Positions 1 to 8,801 of a DNA stretch of 32,792 nucleotides are shown here, one piece after another. A model generated the notes under the pieces. It ran no database searches and had not been told where the DNA came from. It was given only the letters and a program-made list of their open reading frames with translations. The stretch's first letter is position 1. The number at the start of each line of letters is the position of its first letter. The stretch is from Akkermansia muciniphila (GTDB taxonomy: Bacteria; Verrucomicrobiota; Verrucomicrobiia; Methylacidiphilales; Verrucolacustridaceae), in contig CAMDXQ010000008.1 in NCBI GenBank assembly GCA_945878585.1, positions 1 to 32,792 on the forward strand, written 5' to 3'. The position numbers were made by a program, and so were the translations under genes.

Positions 1-689
1 TCAAAATCGGCGGGAAGAAGGTGACGCAGCGATGATTTCTGATTCGCAAAAAACTCAGTCTCATCCACGGACTCAGCCAAGTGGGTTGTGAAGGGGAGAT
101 GATTCTGAGAGGCCATAGCCGAAAGTTCGTGGTAAAGAGATGGGGAAGCTGTGTAGGGGGCGTGTGGAGAAAGGGCCAAGTGCCAATCGGCATTCGGATG
201 ACGTGAGATCCACGAGGTCGCCTGATTCACAATCTCGGCAAGGTTTGGTTTTTCCCTGAGATCGGAAAATTCAAGCGCCCACCAAACTCGTGTAGGGGTT
301 GAAGTTAAGCCAGCAAGAGCTGTGCGTTGAGTCAGAATGGAGAGAATCGAGGTCGTGCCTGAATGGGCGGCATGCCGAGTTGAGGTTAGAATGGAGCTAC
401 GGCGCACTTCGGGAGTGAGAGTGGGTAGAAGGGGAAGGAGCTCTTCCAGCCAACCCGAAAAAGTGTTCCCCTTACGTAGGAGTCCAGATAGTGCAGACAA
501 CTCAAGATGTGCGTGAAGGTTGATCCATCCCGGGGCCAACGTGATTTCAGGAATGGAGAGAACCTCTTCGCCAGGAAGGGGTGCGAGGTTAGATCCAACC
601 GCGAGAATTTTGCCTTTTTCCATGCGAAGGTGACCTGGACGATGAACCCGGTTGGCGGATTCAATCAGGGCACCCGCACGAATCAGCAT
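1..689 (-). CDS. amidohydrolase, possible aminofutalosine deaminase (5' part, runs off window)
   Basis: This gene is not in the ORF track because it leaves the window. I read 229 open codons from the ATG at 689 with no stop. The protein starts MLIRAGALIES and shows the metal-binding HxH of the amidohydrolase superfamily as 'HAHLELS' (His59, His61). It also has 'SPHAPYT' near residue 174 and 'THLAES' (His203), typical of the guanine/chlorohydrolase/futalosine deaminase branch. The 'HLELS' box and the following 'FSGWLEELL' resemble aminodeoxyfutalosine deaminases of menaquinone synthesis, but substrate is an inference; another deaminase is possible. The start lies 6 bases after the deformylase stop, with a purine-rich AGGAAGTAGGG just upstream, so it is probably the last-read gene of the same operon. 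The C-terminal metal Asp lies outside the window. Confidence 0.75.
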   Translation of the reverse strand, partial: MLIRAGALIESANRVHRPGHLRMEKGKILAVGSNLAPLPGEEVLSIPEITLAPGWINLHAHLELSALSGLLRKGNTFSGWLEELLPLLPTLTPEVRRSSILTSTRHAAHSGTTSILSILTQRTALAGLTSTPTRVWWALEFSDLREKPNLAEIVNQATSWISRHPNADWHLALSPHAPYTASPSLYHELSAMASQNHLPFTTHLAESVDETEFFANQKSSLRHLLPADF

Positions 690-695
690 AAGGCC

Positions 696-1337
696 CTACT
701 TCCTAGGTGGCTGATTTTGTAGAAGTTTTTCAAGTTCTGGTGCGAGAGTGCGTTTTGCATCTGGGGACATGCGATCGATAAAGAGAACGCCCATCAGATG
801 GTCAACCTCATGTTGTAATGCTCGTGCCAAGAGACCACCCGCAGTCAGGGTTGTTGCACGCCCTTTAAGATCGAGATAATCCATCTGGATGCGGAGACTG
901 CGTCGGACGGGGCCATGAAGACCAGGGAAACTTAGGCATCCTTCATCCTCATCCTCCCTGCGACGGGTAAGTGTAATCACGGGATTGCAAAAGAAGAGGG
1001 GCATGTGAACGCGCCAATCCACGGGCTTTCCGTGGAGTTCCATTGTGGAGGGGCGCTTCTCGACTTTTCTGAGATCAACCAAGGCAATTTGAAGGGAGAT
1101 ACCGATCTGGGGGGCGGCAAGACCGATGCCCTCCGACTCTCGCATTGTATTCTCTAGGACTCGTGAAAGATCCATGAGCTTATCATCCGGCGGCCGAACG
1201 GGTGTGGCTGTCTGGCGTAGAACAGGGTCACCGTAGAGACGAACAGGAAGAGTCGGGGAGAGCGATTTCAGGGGTTGGCAGTGGCGCCACCGATCTTGGA
1301 GGTACGGACGGAGATCGGGACGCCGGCGTCCTCGCAC
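696..1337 (-). CDS. def: peptide deformylase
   Basis: It removes the formyl group from the N-terminal methionine of new proteins. All three family motifs are visible: 'GIGLAAPQIG' (residues 70-79), 'EGCLSFP' with the metal Cys134, and 'QHEVDHL' with metal His176 and His180 and catalytic Glu177. The start is uncertain. The conserved domain begins at 'VRLYGDPVL' about residue 32. The only standard start before it is the GTG at 1337, which overlaps exbD by 70 bases and has no clear ribosome site. The alternative is a CTG at 1271 that would overlap the exbD stop as CTGA and yield a normal-looking N-terminus. The insert of about 20 residues before the Cys motif, including 'RRREDEDEG', is slightly long for the family. 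The gene sits between exbD and the amidohydrolase in one transcriptional direction. Confidence 0.93.
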   Translation of the reverse strand: MRGRRRPDLRPYLQDRWRHCQPLKSLSPTLPVRLYGDPVLRQTATPVRPPDDKLMDLSRVLENTMRESEGIGLAAPQIGISLQIALVDLRKVEKRPSTMELHGKPVDWRVHMPLFFCNPVITLTRRREDEDEGCLSFPGLHGPVRRSLRIQMDYLDLKGRATTLTAGGLLARALQHEVDHLMGVLFIDRMSPDAKRTLAPELEKLLQNQPPRK

Positions 1338-1750
1338 GCATCAAAGAATTTGAAGAAAATAGCAATGGGAGTCGTCTCATCAAAGTTGAGGATCAGATTC
1401 TTGACGTTCCTATCTTTGAGAGTCTTGGCCAGATCCGCGCGAAATGTGTCAGATTTGACGTTTAGTTTTAGAATTTGATCCCCTAAGTAGAGTGGAAATT
1501 CATCCGCATTGTAGAGTTTGGCATAGTCATCCGCTTTCTTGGATTTCATGGTTAACTCGGGAGGAGCTGTTTTCGCCTCCTCAACCTTTTCGGTGCCCTT
1601 TTCTGACTTGGGGGGGGTGACATCCACCGAAGCGGTTTTTTTCTTAAAAGTAGTCGTGACGATGAAGAAGATCAGAAGCATGCACAAGATGTCGATCAAC
1701 GGAATTACGTTGATTTCGGCTCGGCGGCGTCGGCTGGGATTAAACTTCAT
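1268..1750 (-). CDS. ExbD/TolR-family biopolymer transport protein
   Basis: This is the small proton-channel subunit that, with ExbB, powers TonB-type proteins in the inner membrane. I chose the ATG at 1750 over the longer track ORF because the residues before it are low-complexity shadow of the exbB gene, while the new start gives the classic layout: 'MKFNPSRRRRAEINVIPLIDILCMLLIFFIVTTTF'. That is a short basic cytoplasmic tail, then one membrane segment (about 15-35) carrying the conserved Asp of 'PLIDILCML', then a periplasmic domain. Between them lies a Lys/Glu-rich linker (about 37-65). Length is 160 residues, normal to slightly long for the family. It begins 22 bases after the exbB stop. 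Confidence 0.9.
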   Translation of the reverse strand: MKFNPSRRRRAEINVIPLIDILCMLLIFFIVTTTFKKKTASVDVTPPKSEKGTEKVEEAKTAPPELTMKSKKADDYAKLYNADEFPLYLGDQILKLNVKSDTFRADLAKTLKDRNVKNLILNFDETTPIAIFFKFFDACEDAGVPISVRTSKIGGATANP

Positions 1751-1772
1751 CGCGGGCGAGCCCGGAACGGCC

Positions 1773-2420
1773 TTAGGCGGCGACTTCTTCGGTGTAGAGC
1801 TTCTTGAGGAGGAGCATGGAATACTCTTCCAATTCCACTGCCAAAACATCGACCTTTTTGCTGAAGAATGTGAAGGGAAACAGCATGACGATAGCCGTAC
1901 CGATACCCAGAACGGTGGTGTGAAGGGCTTCGGCGATACCGGCGGAAATCTTTCCAGGATCCGCATTTTCAGTTCCGACGGCAGCGAAGATGGTGATCAG
2001 GCCGGATACTGTTCCTACGAGGCCGAGGAGAGGTGAGGCACCCACAAAGATTTCAAGGTAGACGATGCCGCGTTCCAGTCGGGCAACTTCGGTTCGGGCC
2101 AAGGTTTGGAGAACTTCCACATTTTCCCCTCTGGGAAGCGAGGAGTGTTCCAGGGAACTATTCACCAAGCGAGCGAGGGGGGAGTCGTTACGGACGCAGA
2201 GGCGTACGAGCGTTTCCGTATTTCCGCCCGCCTTGAGAGCCCGAATGGCATCAATAATTTCTTTAGGGGCAACCCGTTCGCGGCGGAGCCGCATAAAGAT
2301 CACGGTCGATAGAAAAAGGCCGGAAATTAGGCATGAGACGAGGGGAAAAAGGATGGCTGCGATGATGAAAGGACTGACCTTGGTCAGATCTTGCAAACTG
2401 CTGATGACATCGGGTCCCAT
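1773..2420 (-). CDS. ExbB/TolQ/MotA-family proton channel protein
   Basis: This is the multi-pass subunit of the ExbB-ExbD motor that uses proton flow to energise TonB/TolA-like proteins. Three membrane segments are visible: about residues 17-42, 123-145 ('VGASPLLGLVGTVSGLITIF') and 160-185 ('TTVLGIGTAIVMLFPFTFF'). The 'PLLGLLGTVxGxI' signature of the family is present, as is the conserved Thr-rich third helix. Length (215) is normal. It lies directly downstream of the TonB-like gene and upstream of exbD in the same orientation, so the three probably form one motor. Whether it is closer to ExbB or TolQ cannot be settled by eye, and no tolB or pal is near. Confidence 0.9.
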   Translation of the reverse strand: MGPDVISSLQDLTKVSPFIIAAILFPLVSCLISGLFLSTVIFMRLRRERVAPKEIIDAIRALKAGGNTETLVRLCVRNDSPLARLVNSSLEHSSLPRGENVEVLQTLARTEVARLERGIVYLEIFVGASPLLGLVGTVSGLITIFAAVGTENADPGKISAGIAEALHTTVLGIGTAIVMLFPFTFFSKKVDVLAVELEEYSMLLLKKLYTEEVAA

Positions 2421-2468
2421 AAATGGAATACCTTAACGATGGTTGAGGGTTTGGCGAGTCCCGATCCT

Positions 2469-3536
2469 TTAGTAGATGCGAAAAGCAAGTTGCCAAGGAA
2501 AGCCGTTAGGCATTTCCGCTTTTAAGTCTGCCGGGAATGGTCCGATCAGATTGCTGGACTGCTTGATCGAGTCGCCACTGATCATTCCAAGTATCGAATT
2601 GGGGTTGCCTTGGACGATATCGATATCGGAGATGGTTCCGTCTGAATTTACATGAAATCGAACAACGACTCGATCGACTCCGATTTGAGCCATCGTTTGA
2701 GCCACCTTCGAATTCCATCGAGATCCGATGGCGAGGTAAAGCTTGTGCTGATAACGTCCCAAGGCCGTCGCCATCGAGGCAAAAGATGCATCCTGCCCCA
2801 TTTGGGCACCTCCCGAGACGGCGCTTCGGTCTCGGAAGATATCGGGTGGGGGTGCCATGGCAGAGGAGGAGTCGGAGGCGTTCGAAGCCGCTTGGGCGGC
2901 GGAGGGGGGAGAGTCGCTTTGGTCTTGGCTAGGGTCATCTTTTGCCTCAGGGGTGTCATTAACTTTTTCGATGGGGGTGCCCGTGCCAGGGGTGGGTTTC
3001 AGGAGATCGGCTTTGGGGAGTGGGGGGGCAGGTTTTGGGGGTTGGGCAGCAGGTTTGGGGGTGGAGGGACTAAGTCTTGCGGAGGGAGGGGGTGAAGCAG
3101 GGTTGGGAGAGAATTGGCTGTCACGCATGGTCAGGGAGTCATCTTTTTTCCCTTCCTGTCCGCCCAACGTTGGGTCGGTTCCGTTCACCACTTTACTGGA
3201 GGCCGCGGTATTTCGATCGCTTTGCAAGGCAGTCCGAGGATCCGGTTTATCCACCTCCTTGAGTCCAGAGGCGTCGACAAATTGGCTTTGCATGGGGGGA
3301 GCCATCGGAGCTGGGGCCTGCATGATCCGTTGGATTTTTAAATTAGTTCTCAGAGGGCTATCGGGTGCTTTTTTTTGTAGAGCCGTAAGGGTTTGGGAGG
3401 AAATCCAGAAAAAGGCAAAAAGCAGGAAGTAGAGAATGGTAAAAATTCCGGCGACAATCATGTCCCGCCGTTCACGTGCCTCCTCGCTGGCGTAAGGAAT
3501 CGGAGAAACCCCATCGGGGGGGATAGCCATCGTCAT
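2469..3536 (-). CDS. TonB/TolA-like energy-transducing protein
   Basis: It is predicted to span the periplasm and pass ExbB/ExbD energy to an outer-membrane partner. The layout fits: a cytoplasmic N-terminus, one membrane anchor at about residues 27-46 ('DMIVAGIFTILYFLLFAFFW'), then a long low-complexity Pro/Ala/Ser/Lys stretch (about 75-245, with 'PKPAAQPPKPAPPLPKADLLKP'). The C-terminal domain (about 260-355) has 'YQHKLYLAIGSRWN...VVVRFHVNSDGTISDIDIVQGN', which resembles the TonB/TolA C-terminal fold. The end 'FPWQLAFRIY' also fits. ATG codons at 3536 and 3530 are both possible starts and neither has a strong ribosome site. It lies 26 bases after the RND pump and 48 before exbB. It could equally be named TolA-like. 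Confidence 0.82.
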   Translation of the reverse strand: MTMAIPPDGVSPIPYASEEARERRDMIVAGIFTILYFLLFAFFWISSQTLTALQKKAPDSPLRTNLKIQRIMQAPAPMAPPMQSQFVDASGLKEVDKPDPRTALQSDRNTAASSKVVNGTDPTLGGQEGKKDDSLTMRDSQFSPNPASPPPSARLSPSTPKPAAQPPKPAPPLPKADLLKPTPGTGTPIEKVNDTPEAKDDPSQDQSDSPPSAAQAASNASDSSSAMAPPPDIFRDRSAVSGGAQMGQDASFASMATALGRYQHKLYLAIGSRWNSKVAQTMAQIGVDRVVVRFHVNSDGTISDIDIVQGNPNSILGMISGDSIKQSSNLIGPFPADLKAEMPNGFPWQLAFRIY

Positions 3537-3562
3537 AAATTGAAAGTAGGAAGCAAAAGCGG

Positions 3563-6500
3563 TTAGGACAAGGTCGAGGGTTGTGTTTTTCGTGCCGGGA
3601 TAAGCCGATCGATCAGAACATAAAATGCTGGAACTAAGTAGAGGGTCAGAAAAGTAGACGAGAGCATGCCTCCCACTACGGCGACCCCAAGCGGGCGTCG
3701 ACTTTCTGCTCCCGCCCCAAGGCCTAGGGCGATGGGCACGATTCCGATAATGGTGGAGAGAGCCGTCATCAAGATGGGACGAAGGCGAACAGCCCCAGCT
3801 TGACGCATCGCCTCGACCGCGGAGATGCCGAGGGCACGGCGTTGGTTGGCAAACTCAACGAGAAGAATTGAATTTTTTGTGACGAGACCCAGAAGTAGGA
3901 CTAAACCGATCAGGCTATACAAGTTCAAATTCATGGAGGGAATCTCGGGCAGGATTCCAAAAATCCATGCAACTGGGGCAGGGAGTGTCCCGGGGGGGAC
4001 ATACTGGGGAATAACTGCTAACTGATTGATGAATCCCAGAGAAAAAAGAAGAAGCAGAGCTCCAAATACTGCCAAGGGGAGGGCAATCATGATCGTGAAA
4101 GGGTGGACGAGGCTTTCAAACTGTGCTGCCAAGGCCATATAGACGATCAGAAGGGCGAGAAAGATGATTTGCCAAGCTTCTCCACGCCCTGAGCGAAGCT
4201 CCCGTGCTTCTCCGTCAAATTCCAGGGTCACTTCTGGCGGAAGAATTCGTTTTGCGATTTCTTCTGTTTTTTCGATCGCCTGACCCAGCGTGACTCCTTG
4301 GGGTTGGCCCGTAATGGAAGCACTTCGTTGACGCAGAAAATGGTAGATCGAGTTCACGGAGCCTTGTTCGGTTGTGTTGACAAGATTGCGGATCGGCACG
4401 AGCTGCCCGCTCTTTGTCCGAACGTAAAGGGAGTTAAGTTCGTCGGGAACAAGGCGGTCCGCTCGCTTGAGCTGGGCGATCACGTCGTACTGTTTGCCCT
4501 CGTAGTTAAAACGTGAGATGTCGAGGCCTCCCAAAAGGATCTGAAGAGCCTCGGAGATGTCCCTTACCGAAACTCCTAAATTGGCAGCACGATCGCGGTC
4601 GATGGCCAGGCTGAGCTGGGGTTTCTCATAGTTGAAATTGGTGCGAGGTTGGCTAAGAAAGCCCGCATTTGCGATTTCATCGCGCAATTGGCGGGCTGTT
4701 TTTTCCAGCAGAGCAAGATTGGAGGATTGAAGAATGACTTGGAAGGACTCTCCAAAGCCGCGTCCCACGGCCTTAGGAAGAAAGGGGATCACCACGGCTC
4801 CTTGGATTTCAGAAATCATGCGGGTGAACATCGATCCTCTGGCACCTGGCCGGGCAAGTTGAAGGGCGGAACGGTCTCGGTCCTTTTTGAGGCGGATGAA
4901 CATAATTCCCAAGTTGGACTGGCCAGGGGCTCCGCGAGAAAGAGCGACGGCACTGAAGTAACTCAATACTTCGGGATATTCGGAGGCGATCTTTTCGGCT
5001 TGGCGAAGATAACGGTCGGTGGATTCGGAGGTCGATCCCTCCGGAGTCACGATTACAGCAATGATGGTGCCCTTGTCCTCATCTGGTAGAAACTCTTGGG
5101 GAATGGCTCGGTAAAGAAGAACCGTCAGAGCCAAGATTCCCGCCCCCAAGCCGATCAGGAGGCGAGGGGAGCGAAGCGCGAATCCAAGACTGGATGCATA
5201 TTGGGCTGAAAGGCGGTAAAGAATTCGTTCCACCCATCGGGAGAAAGCGGTGGCGTGGTCTGTTTTGGGTTTTAGAAAGTGTGCGCCTAGGGCTGGGCTG
5301 AGAGTCAGGGCTACAAACGCGGAAATCGCAACGGATCCTGCCAAGGTGATCGCAAATTCACGAAAAAGAATGCCTGTAGTTCCGCTTTGGAACGCGATGG
5401 GTAGAAAGACAACGATGAGACTGGCAGTGATGGCAAGAACGGCCCCCGTGATTTCCTTCATCGAAAGAATGCTGGCTTCAAAAGGAGACATGCCCTCGTC
5501 GATATGTCTCATGATATTCTCGAGCACGACGATGGCGTCGTCCACCACGATCCCGATCGCTAAAACAAGGGCGAGAAGGGTGAGAATGTTAATGCTGTAG
5601 CCAAGGAAGTAGAGAAGCCCGAACGTCGCAAGAATAGAGAGGGGAATGGTCGAGGAGGGGATTACTGTGGCCCGGACATTGTGAAGGAAGAAATAGATGA
5701 GCAGCACGACAAGAACAAAGGAAAGAGCAAGCGTGGATCCAACCTCCTCGATGGCGGCTTCGACGTAGAGGGAGGAGTCATATGGAATATCGATTCGAAC
5801 GTCCGGAGGCAGTGCGGGTTTGATCTTTTCCAGTTCACGGCGGACGGCCCGAGCCACATCGACAGCGTTTGCATCGGACTGTTTGACAACGCCGAGGCCG
5901 ACAGCGGGTTGACCGCTAAAACGGGCGATTGTTTCCTCCACCTCGGGACCAATTTCGATGGTTGCAACGTCTCGTAGGTGAATTGTCGAGCCCTCGTTTT
6001 CGCGAACGATTAGGTCGGCATACTGTTCGGGGCGGTCCATCCGACCTCGGGATAGGATGCTGAGGGAGCGGGTTTGACCCTCAATTTTGCCTGATGGAAG
6101 CTCAACATTTTCGCGTTGAAGTAGGGCTCGAATATCTGCCGCGGTCACTTGGCGGGATGACATTTTTGAGGAGTCGAGCCAGATCCGCATCGACGGTCGT
6201 TTTTCTCCTCCGAAGTTGATGCCGCCTACTCCTTGGAGGATTTGCAGGCGGTCTTTGATCTGCCTCTCCGCTAGATTGGAGAGTTCCAAAGTGGATCGAG
6301 AGGGGCTGGAGAGGGCGACCCACATGACCTCTTGAGCGTCGGCATCCTGCTTGGCGACGATGGGCTCTTTGATGTCCTCGGGGAGTTTGTCCCGGACTCG
6401 GCTGATTCGATCCCGGATATCCTGAGCGCCAATATCCACATCGCGATTCAGCTCAAACTCAATCGTGATCGCACTAACCTGTTCGCGGGATTCGCTTCTG

Positions 6501-6739
6501 AGGATTTTGATTCCAGGAATATTATTAATTTCCTGCTCCATGGGTTCAGTCACATCGGCTTCGACCAGCTCGGCATTGGCGCCAGGGTAGATCGTCGTGA
6601 CGGAGACTACGGGGGGGTCGATGTCAGGAAGTTCACGAACGGGAAGCCTAGAGAGACCAACCACACCAATTACCGCGAGGGCCAGGTTGAACATGACGGC
6701 CGCAATGGGTCGTCGTATGCAAAATTCTGGAAGGTTCAT
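3563..6739 (-). CDS. RND-family multidrug/solute efflux pump (HAE1 type)
   Basis: This is an inner-membrane proton antiporter that expels drugs or other hydrophobic compounds through an adaptor and an outer-membrane channel. The 1058 residues match AcrB/MexB-type pumps. The N-terminal helix 'CIRRPIAAVMFNLALAVIGVVGL' is followed by 'LPDIDPPVVSVTTIYPGA', typical of the family. The proton-relay pair Asp400-Asp401 is in TM4 ('AIGIVVDDAIVVLENIMRH') and the matching Lys is in TM10 ('GLVTKNSILLVEFANQ'). Two large periplasmic loops separate six-helix halves, as expected. The start overlaps the adaptor stop as ATGA, so the two are translationally coupled. There is no TolC-like gene in the window. The downstream TonB/ExbB/ExbD set in the same run is a common neighbour in PVC genomes but is not needed for RND transport. 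Confidence 0.96.
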   Translation of the reverse strand: MNLPEFCIRRPIAAVMFNLALAVIGVVGLSRLPVRELPDIDPPVVSVTTIYPGANAELVEADVTEPMEQEINNIPGIKILRSESREQVSAITIEFELNRDVDIGAQDIRDRISRVRDKLPEDIKEPIVAKQDADAQEVMWVALSSPSRSTLELSNLAERQIKDRLQILQGVGGINFGGEKRPSMRIWLDSSKMSSRQVTAADIRALLQRENVELPSGKIEGQTRSLSILSRGRMDRPEQYADLIVRENEGSTIHLRDVATIEIGPEVEETIARFSGQPAVGLGVVKQSDANAVDVARAVRRELEKIKPALPPDVRIDIPYDSSLYVEAAIEEVGSTLALSFVLVVLLIYFFLHNVRATVIPSSTIPLSILATFGLLYFLGYSINILTLLALVLAIGIVVDDAIVVLENIMRHIDEGMSPFEASILSMKEITGAVLAITASLIVVFLPIAFQSGTTGILFREFAITLAGSVAISAFVALTLSPALGAHFLKPKTDHATAFSRWVERILYRLSAQYASSLGFALRSPRLLIGLGAGILALTVLLYRAIPQEFLPDEDKGTIIAVIVTPEGSTSESTDRYLRQAEKIASEYPEVLSYFSAVALSRGAPGQSNLGIMFIRLKKDRDRSALQLARPGARGSMFTRMISEIQGAVVIPFLPKAVGRGFGESFQVILQSSNLALLEKTARQLRDEIANAGFLSQPRTNFNYEKPQLSLAIDRDRAANLGVSVRDISEALQILLGGLDISRFNYEGKQYDVIAQLKRADRLVPDELNSLYVRTKSGQLVPIRNLVNTTEQGSVNSIYHFLRQRSASITGQPQGVTLGQAIEKTEEIAKRILPPEVTLEFDGEARELRSGRGEAWQIIFLALLIVYMALAAQFESLVHPFTIMIALPLAVFGALLLLFSLGFINQLAVIPQYVPPGTLPAPVAWIFGILPEIPSMNLNLYSLIGLVLLLGLVTKNSILLVEFANQRRALGISAVEAMRQAGAVRLRPILMTALSTIIGIVPIALGLGAGAESRRPLGVAVVGGMLSSTFLTLYLVPAFYVLIDRLIPARKTQPSTLS

Positions 6740-7764
6740 CCGCTGGGCGTGGCGGGGTTGAGGATCAGTTTTCTTCCAGGGGCTAATCGCAGATTTCCAG
6801 AACGGGCAACCTTATCTCCCGGCTTGAGGCCCTCGAGAATTTCGATTTTTCCAGGAGTACGAAAACCAACTTTAACGGGAACCAGTTCTGCCACGCCATC
6901 GGTCGCGCGATACACGGCGAAGCCCCCGTCATGCGGAAAGAGGCAATCCTCTGGGAGGGTAAGGGCTTTTTCCTTAGTGCCGACGGTCAGGGTAAGATTC
7001 GCAAACATGCCGGGTTTAAGGCGATGATCCGTGTTGGGAACGATCGCACGTACGCGTACGGTTCGGGTGGCTACATCGACTTGCGGTTCAATCAGGTAAA
7101 TTTCGCCTGAGAAAGACTCCTCGGGGTAAGAAGCAACGGTTAGTTTTAATGTTTGGCCGGGGGTGACACGGGCGCTGTATCGCTCCGGAACACTGAAATT
7201 GAGTTTCATTCGATCCATGGCGTAGATGCTGACCAGAATCGTTTGAGGGCTGACGTACTGGCCGACACTCACATTGCGTTGGCCGAGAATTCCATCAAAT
7301 GGAGCGGTCAACGTGTATTCGTGCATTTTTTTGCGTGCGAGGTTTAGTGTGGCCACAGACCGTTGGTAGGCAGCGCGTGTCTGATCGTGTTCCTGTTGCG
7401 AAATGGTGCCGTCTTGAAGGAGAGTGTCGGAGCGTTGCATCGTTTGCTTTGCGTAGTTGTAGTCGGCCTCGGCTTCTGCAACTACGGCAGCTTGTTTTGA
7501 CTCATCAATCTGGAGGATGGGATCGCCCTGTTTGACCGAACTTCCCTCCGTCATCTGAATCGATGTGATTTCGCCTTCCACCTCAGGTTTGAGATAAACG
7601 GACTCATCAGCTTCAATGGACCCGATAGCCTCTAAAGTCTCTTTGAGAGGTCCCACTTCAACCGAGACTAGCTCTGCAGGGACAGGGGGGTCTTTGGGTG
7701 GCCCCCCTCCCTTCATACAGCCAGCAAGGGCAAGGAGCAGACATGGGATGAAATAATGTTTCAT
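6736..7764 (-). CDS. RND efflux periplasmic adaptor (membrane fusion lipoprotein)
   Basis: This is the adaptor that links the RND pump to an outer-membrane channel. The N-terminus 'MKHYFIPCLLLALAGC' is a lipoprotein signal with the lipobox LAGC, so mature protein should start at Cys16. A lipoyl-like half ('VYLKPEVEGEITSIQMTEGSSVKQGDPILQID') lies at about 57-90. A coiled-coil hairpin follows (about 92-145, 'AEAEADYNYAKQTMQRSDTLLQDG'). The second lipoyl half and beta-barrel domain include 'YTLTAPFDGILGQRNVSVGQYV'. The C-terminal membrane-proximal domain ends at 'LKPGDKVARSGNLRLAPGRKL'. Length (342) is normal. It is 41 bases downstream of obg and overlaps the pump gene by four bases. Confidence 0.95.
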   Translation of the reverse strand: MKHYFIPCLLLALAGCMKGGGPPKDPPVPAELVSVEVGPLKETLEAIGSIEADESVYLKPEVEGEITSIQMTEGSSVKQGDPILQIDESKQAAVVAEAEADYNYAKQTMQRSDTLLQDGTISQQEHDQTRAAYQRSVATLNLARKKMHEYTLTAPFDGILGQRNVSVGQYVSPQTILVSIYAMDRMKLNFSVPERYSARVTPGQTLKLTVASYPEESFSGEIYLIEPQVDVATRTVRVRAIVPNTDHRLKPGMFANLTLTVGTKEKALTLPEDCLFPHDGGFAVYRATDGVAELVPVKVGFRTPGKIEILEGLKPGDKVARSGNLRLAPGRKLILNPATPSG

Positions 7765-7805
7765 ACTATGAATGATTAATAATGTGAAGTATCTACCCTA
7801 CCGGG

Positions 7806-8801
7806 TCAAGCCGGGAGGGATTTCCGGATCGCGTCGAGAAGAGCGGGGAGGCCTTCTCCACTTTTTGCGGAAATAGGAAAGATAGCCCTTCGGGCGGCAG
7901 ACCGAAGTGCAGCCAGATTTTTGGCCGACTCTGGAAGGTCGCTTTTGTTGGCGGCAACGAGAAAGGGGCGTTTTCCGAGAGCAGCATCGTGCAGTCGAAG
8001 TTCCTTGCGAAGCAAACGATAGTCCTCGGCGGGGTTCCTTCCGTCGACCCCTGCCGTATCGATGACGAGAAGAAGGACGGAGCATCGTTCGATGTGGCGG
8101 AGAAAATCATGGCCAAGACCTTTGCCCTCGTTCGCTCCTTCGATCAGTCCTGGAATATCGGCGAGAGTGAATCGGGTTTCTTCAGGTGACCCGACCACGC
8201 CGATGTAAGGAGCCAGAGTGGTGAAAGGGTAGGAGGCGATTTTGGGGCGGGCGGCAGAAAATGCAGCCAAGAGGCTGGATTTTCCCGCGTTGGGAAGTCC
8301 GACGAGCCCGACTTGGGCGATCGATTTTAAAATGAGAATAAATTCTCCCGCCTCTCCTGGGCGACCGTCCTCCGCATGGCGGGGGGTTTGTCGGGTCGAG
8401 GTGGCAAATCGAGAGTTCCCCCTGCCTCCACGGCCTCCATGGCAAAGGACAAACTTTTCTCCGGGATGGGTTAAGTCGACCAAGGGGTCTCCCGCTTCTC
8501 CCGGCGGAAGTGGATAGACCACGGTTCCGGGAGGGACTTTCAGCACGCAATCTTCCCCTCCGCGACCTGTGCACTGTTTTCCACTACCGCTTCCCCCGTG
8601 ACGGGCGCGGGCGTGGGGTCGGTACCGAAGATCGATCAGGTTGTTGAGTTGGGGATCGACGATGAGAACAACGTCTCCTCCTTTTCCTCCGTCTCCCCCG
8701 TCGGGTCCACCTTTGGGCACGAATTTTTCACGCAAGAAACTGACAGCTCCACGGCCTCCGTTTCCTGCGTTCGCATGGAGCCGGACCCGATCAACGAACA
8801 T
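7806..8801 (-). CDS. obg: GTPase Obg/CgtA
   Basis: This is an essential GTPase that assists late assembly of the 50S ribosomal subunit and stress control. I set the start at the ATG at 8801, which has GGAGG six bases upstream and gives the canonical 'MFVDRVRLHANAGNGGRGAVSFLREKFVPKGGPDGG'. The 39 extra residues of the track ORF lie inside the neighbouring gene. The glycine-rich Obg domain covers about 1-155. The G domain starts with the Walker A 'GLPNAGKSSLL' (about 165), then 'TTLAPYIG', the G3 box 'DIPGLIEGA', the G4 box 'NKSD' and the G5 region 'ISAKSGEGL'. The optional C-terminal OCT domain is absent; the protein is 331 residues. Its start overlaps the end of the CHASE2 gene by 11 bases. 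Confidence 0.96.
   Translation of the reverse strand: MFVDRVRLHANAGNGGRGAVSFLREKFVPKGGPDGGDGGKGGDVVLIVDPQLNNLIDLRYRPHARARHGGSGSGKQCTGRGGEDCVLKVPPGTVVYPLPPGEAGDPLVDLTHPGEKFVLCHGGRGGRGNSRFATSTRQTPRHAEDGRPGEAGEFILILKSIAQVGLVGLPNAGKSSLLAAFSAARPKIASYPFTTLAPYIGVVGSPEETRFTLADIPGLIEGANEGKGLGHDFLRHIERCSVLLLVIDTAGVDGRNPAEDYRLLRKELRLHDAALGKRPFLVAANKSDLPESAKNLAALRSAARRAIFPISAKSGEGLPALLDAIRKSLPA

Noticed and set aside
703-716. 14-base match CTAGGTGGCTGATT at about 703 and again near 19772
   Set aside because: One copy is inside the def coding end. A shared 14-mer is expected by chance about once or twice in a window this size.
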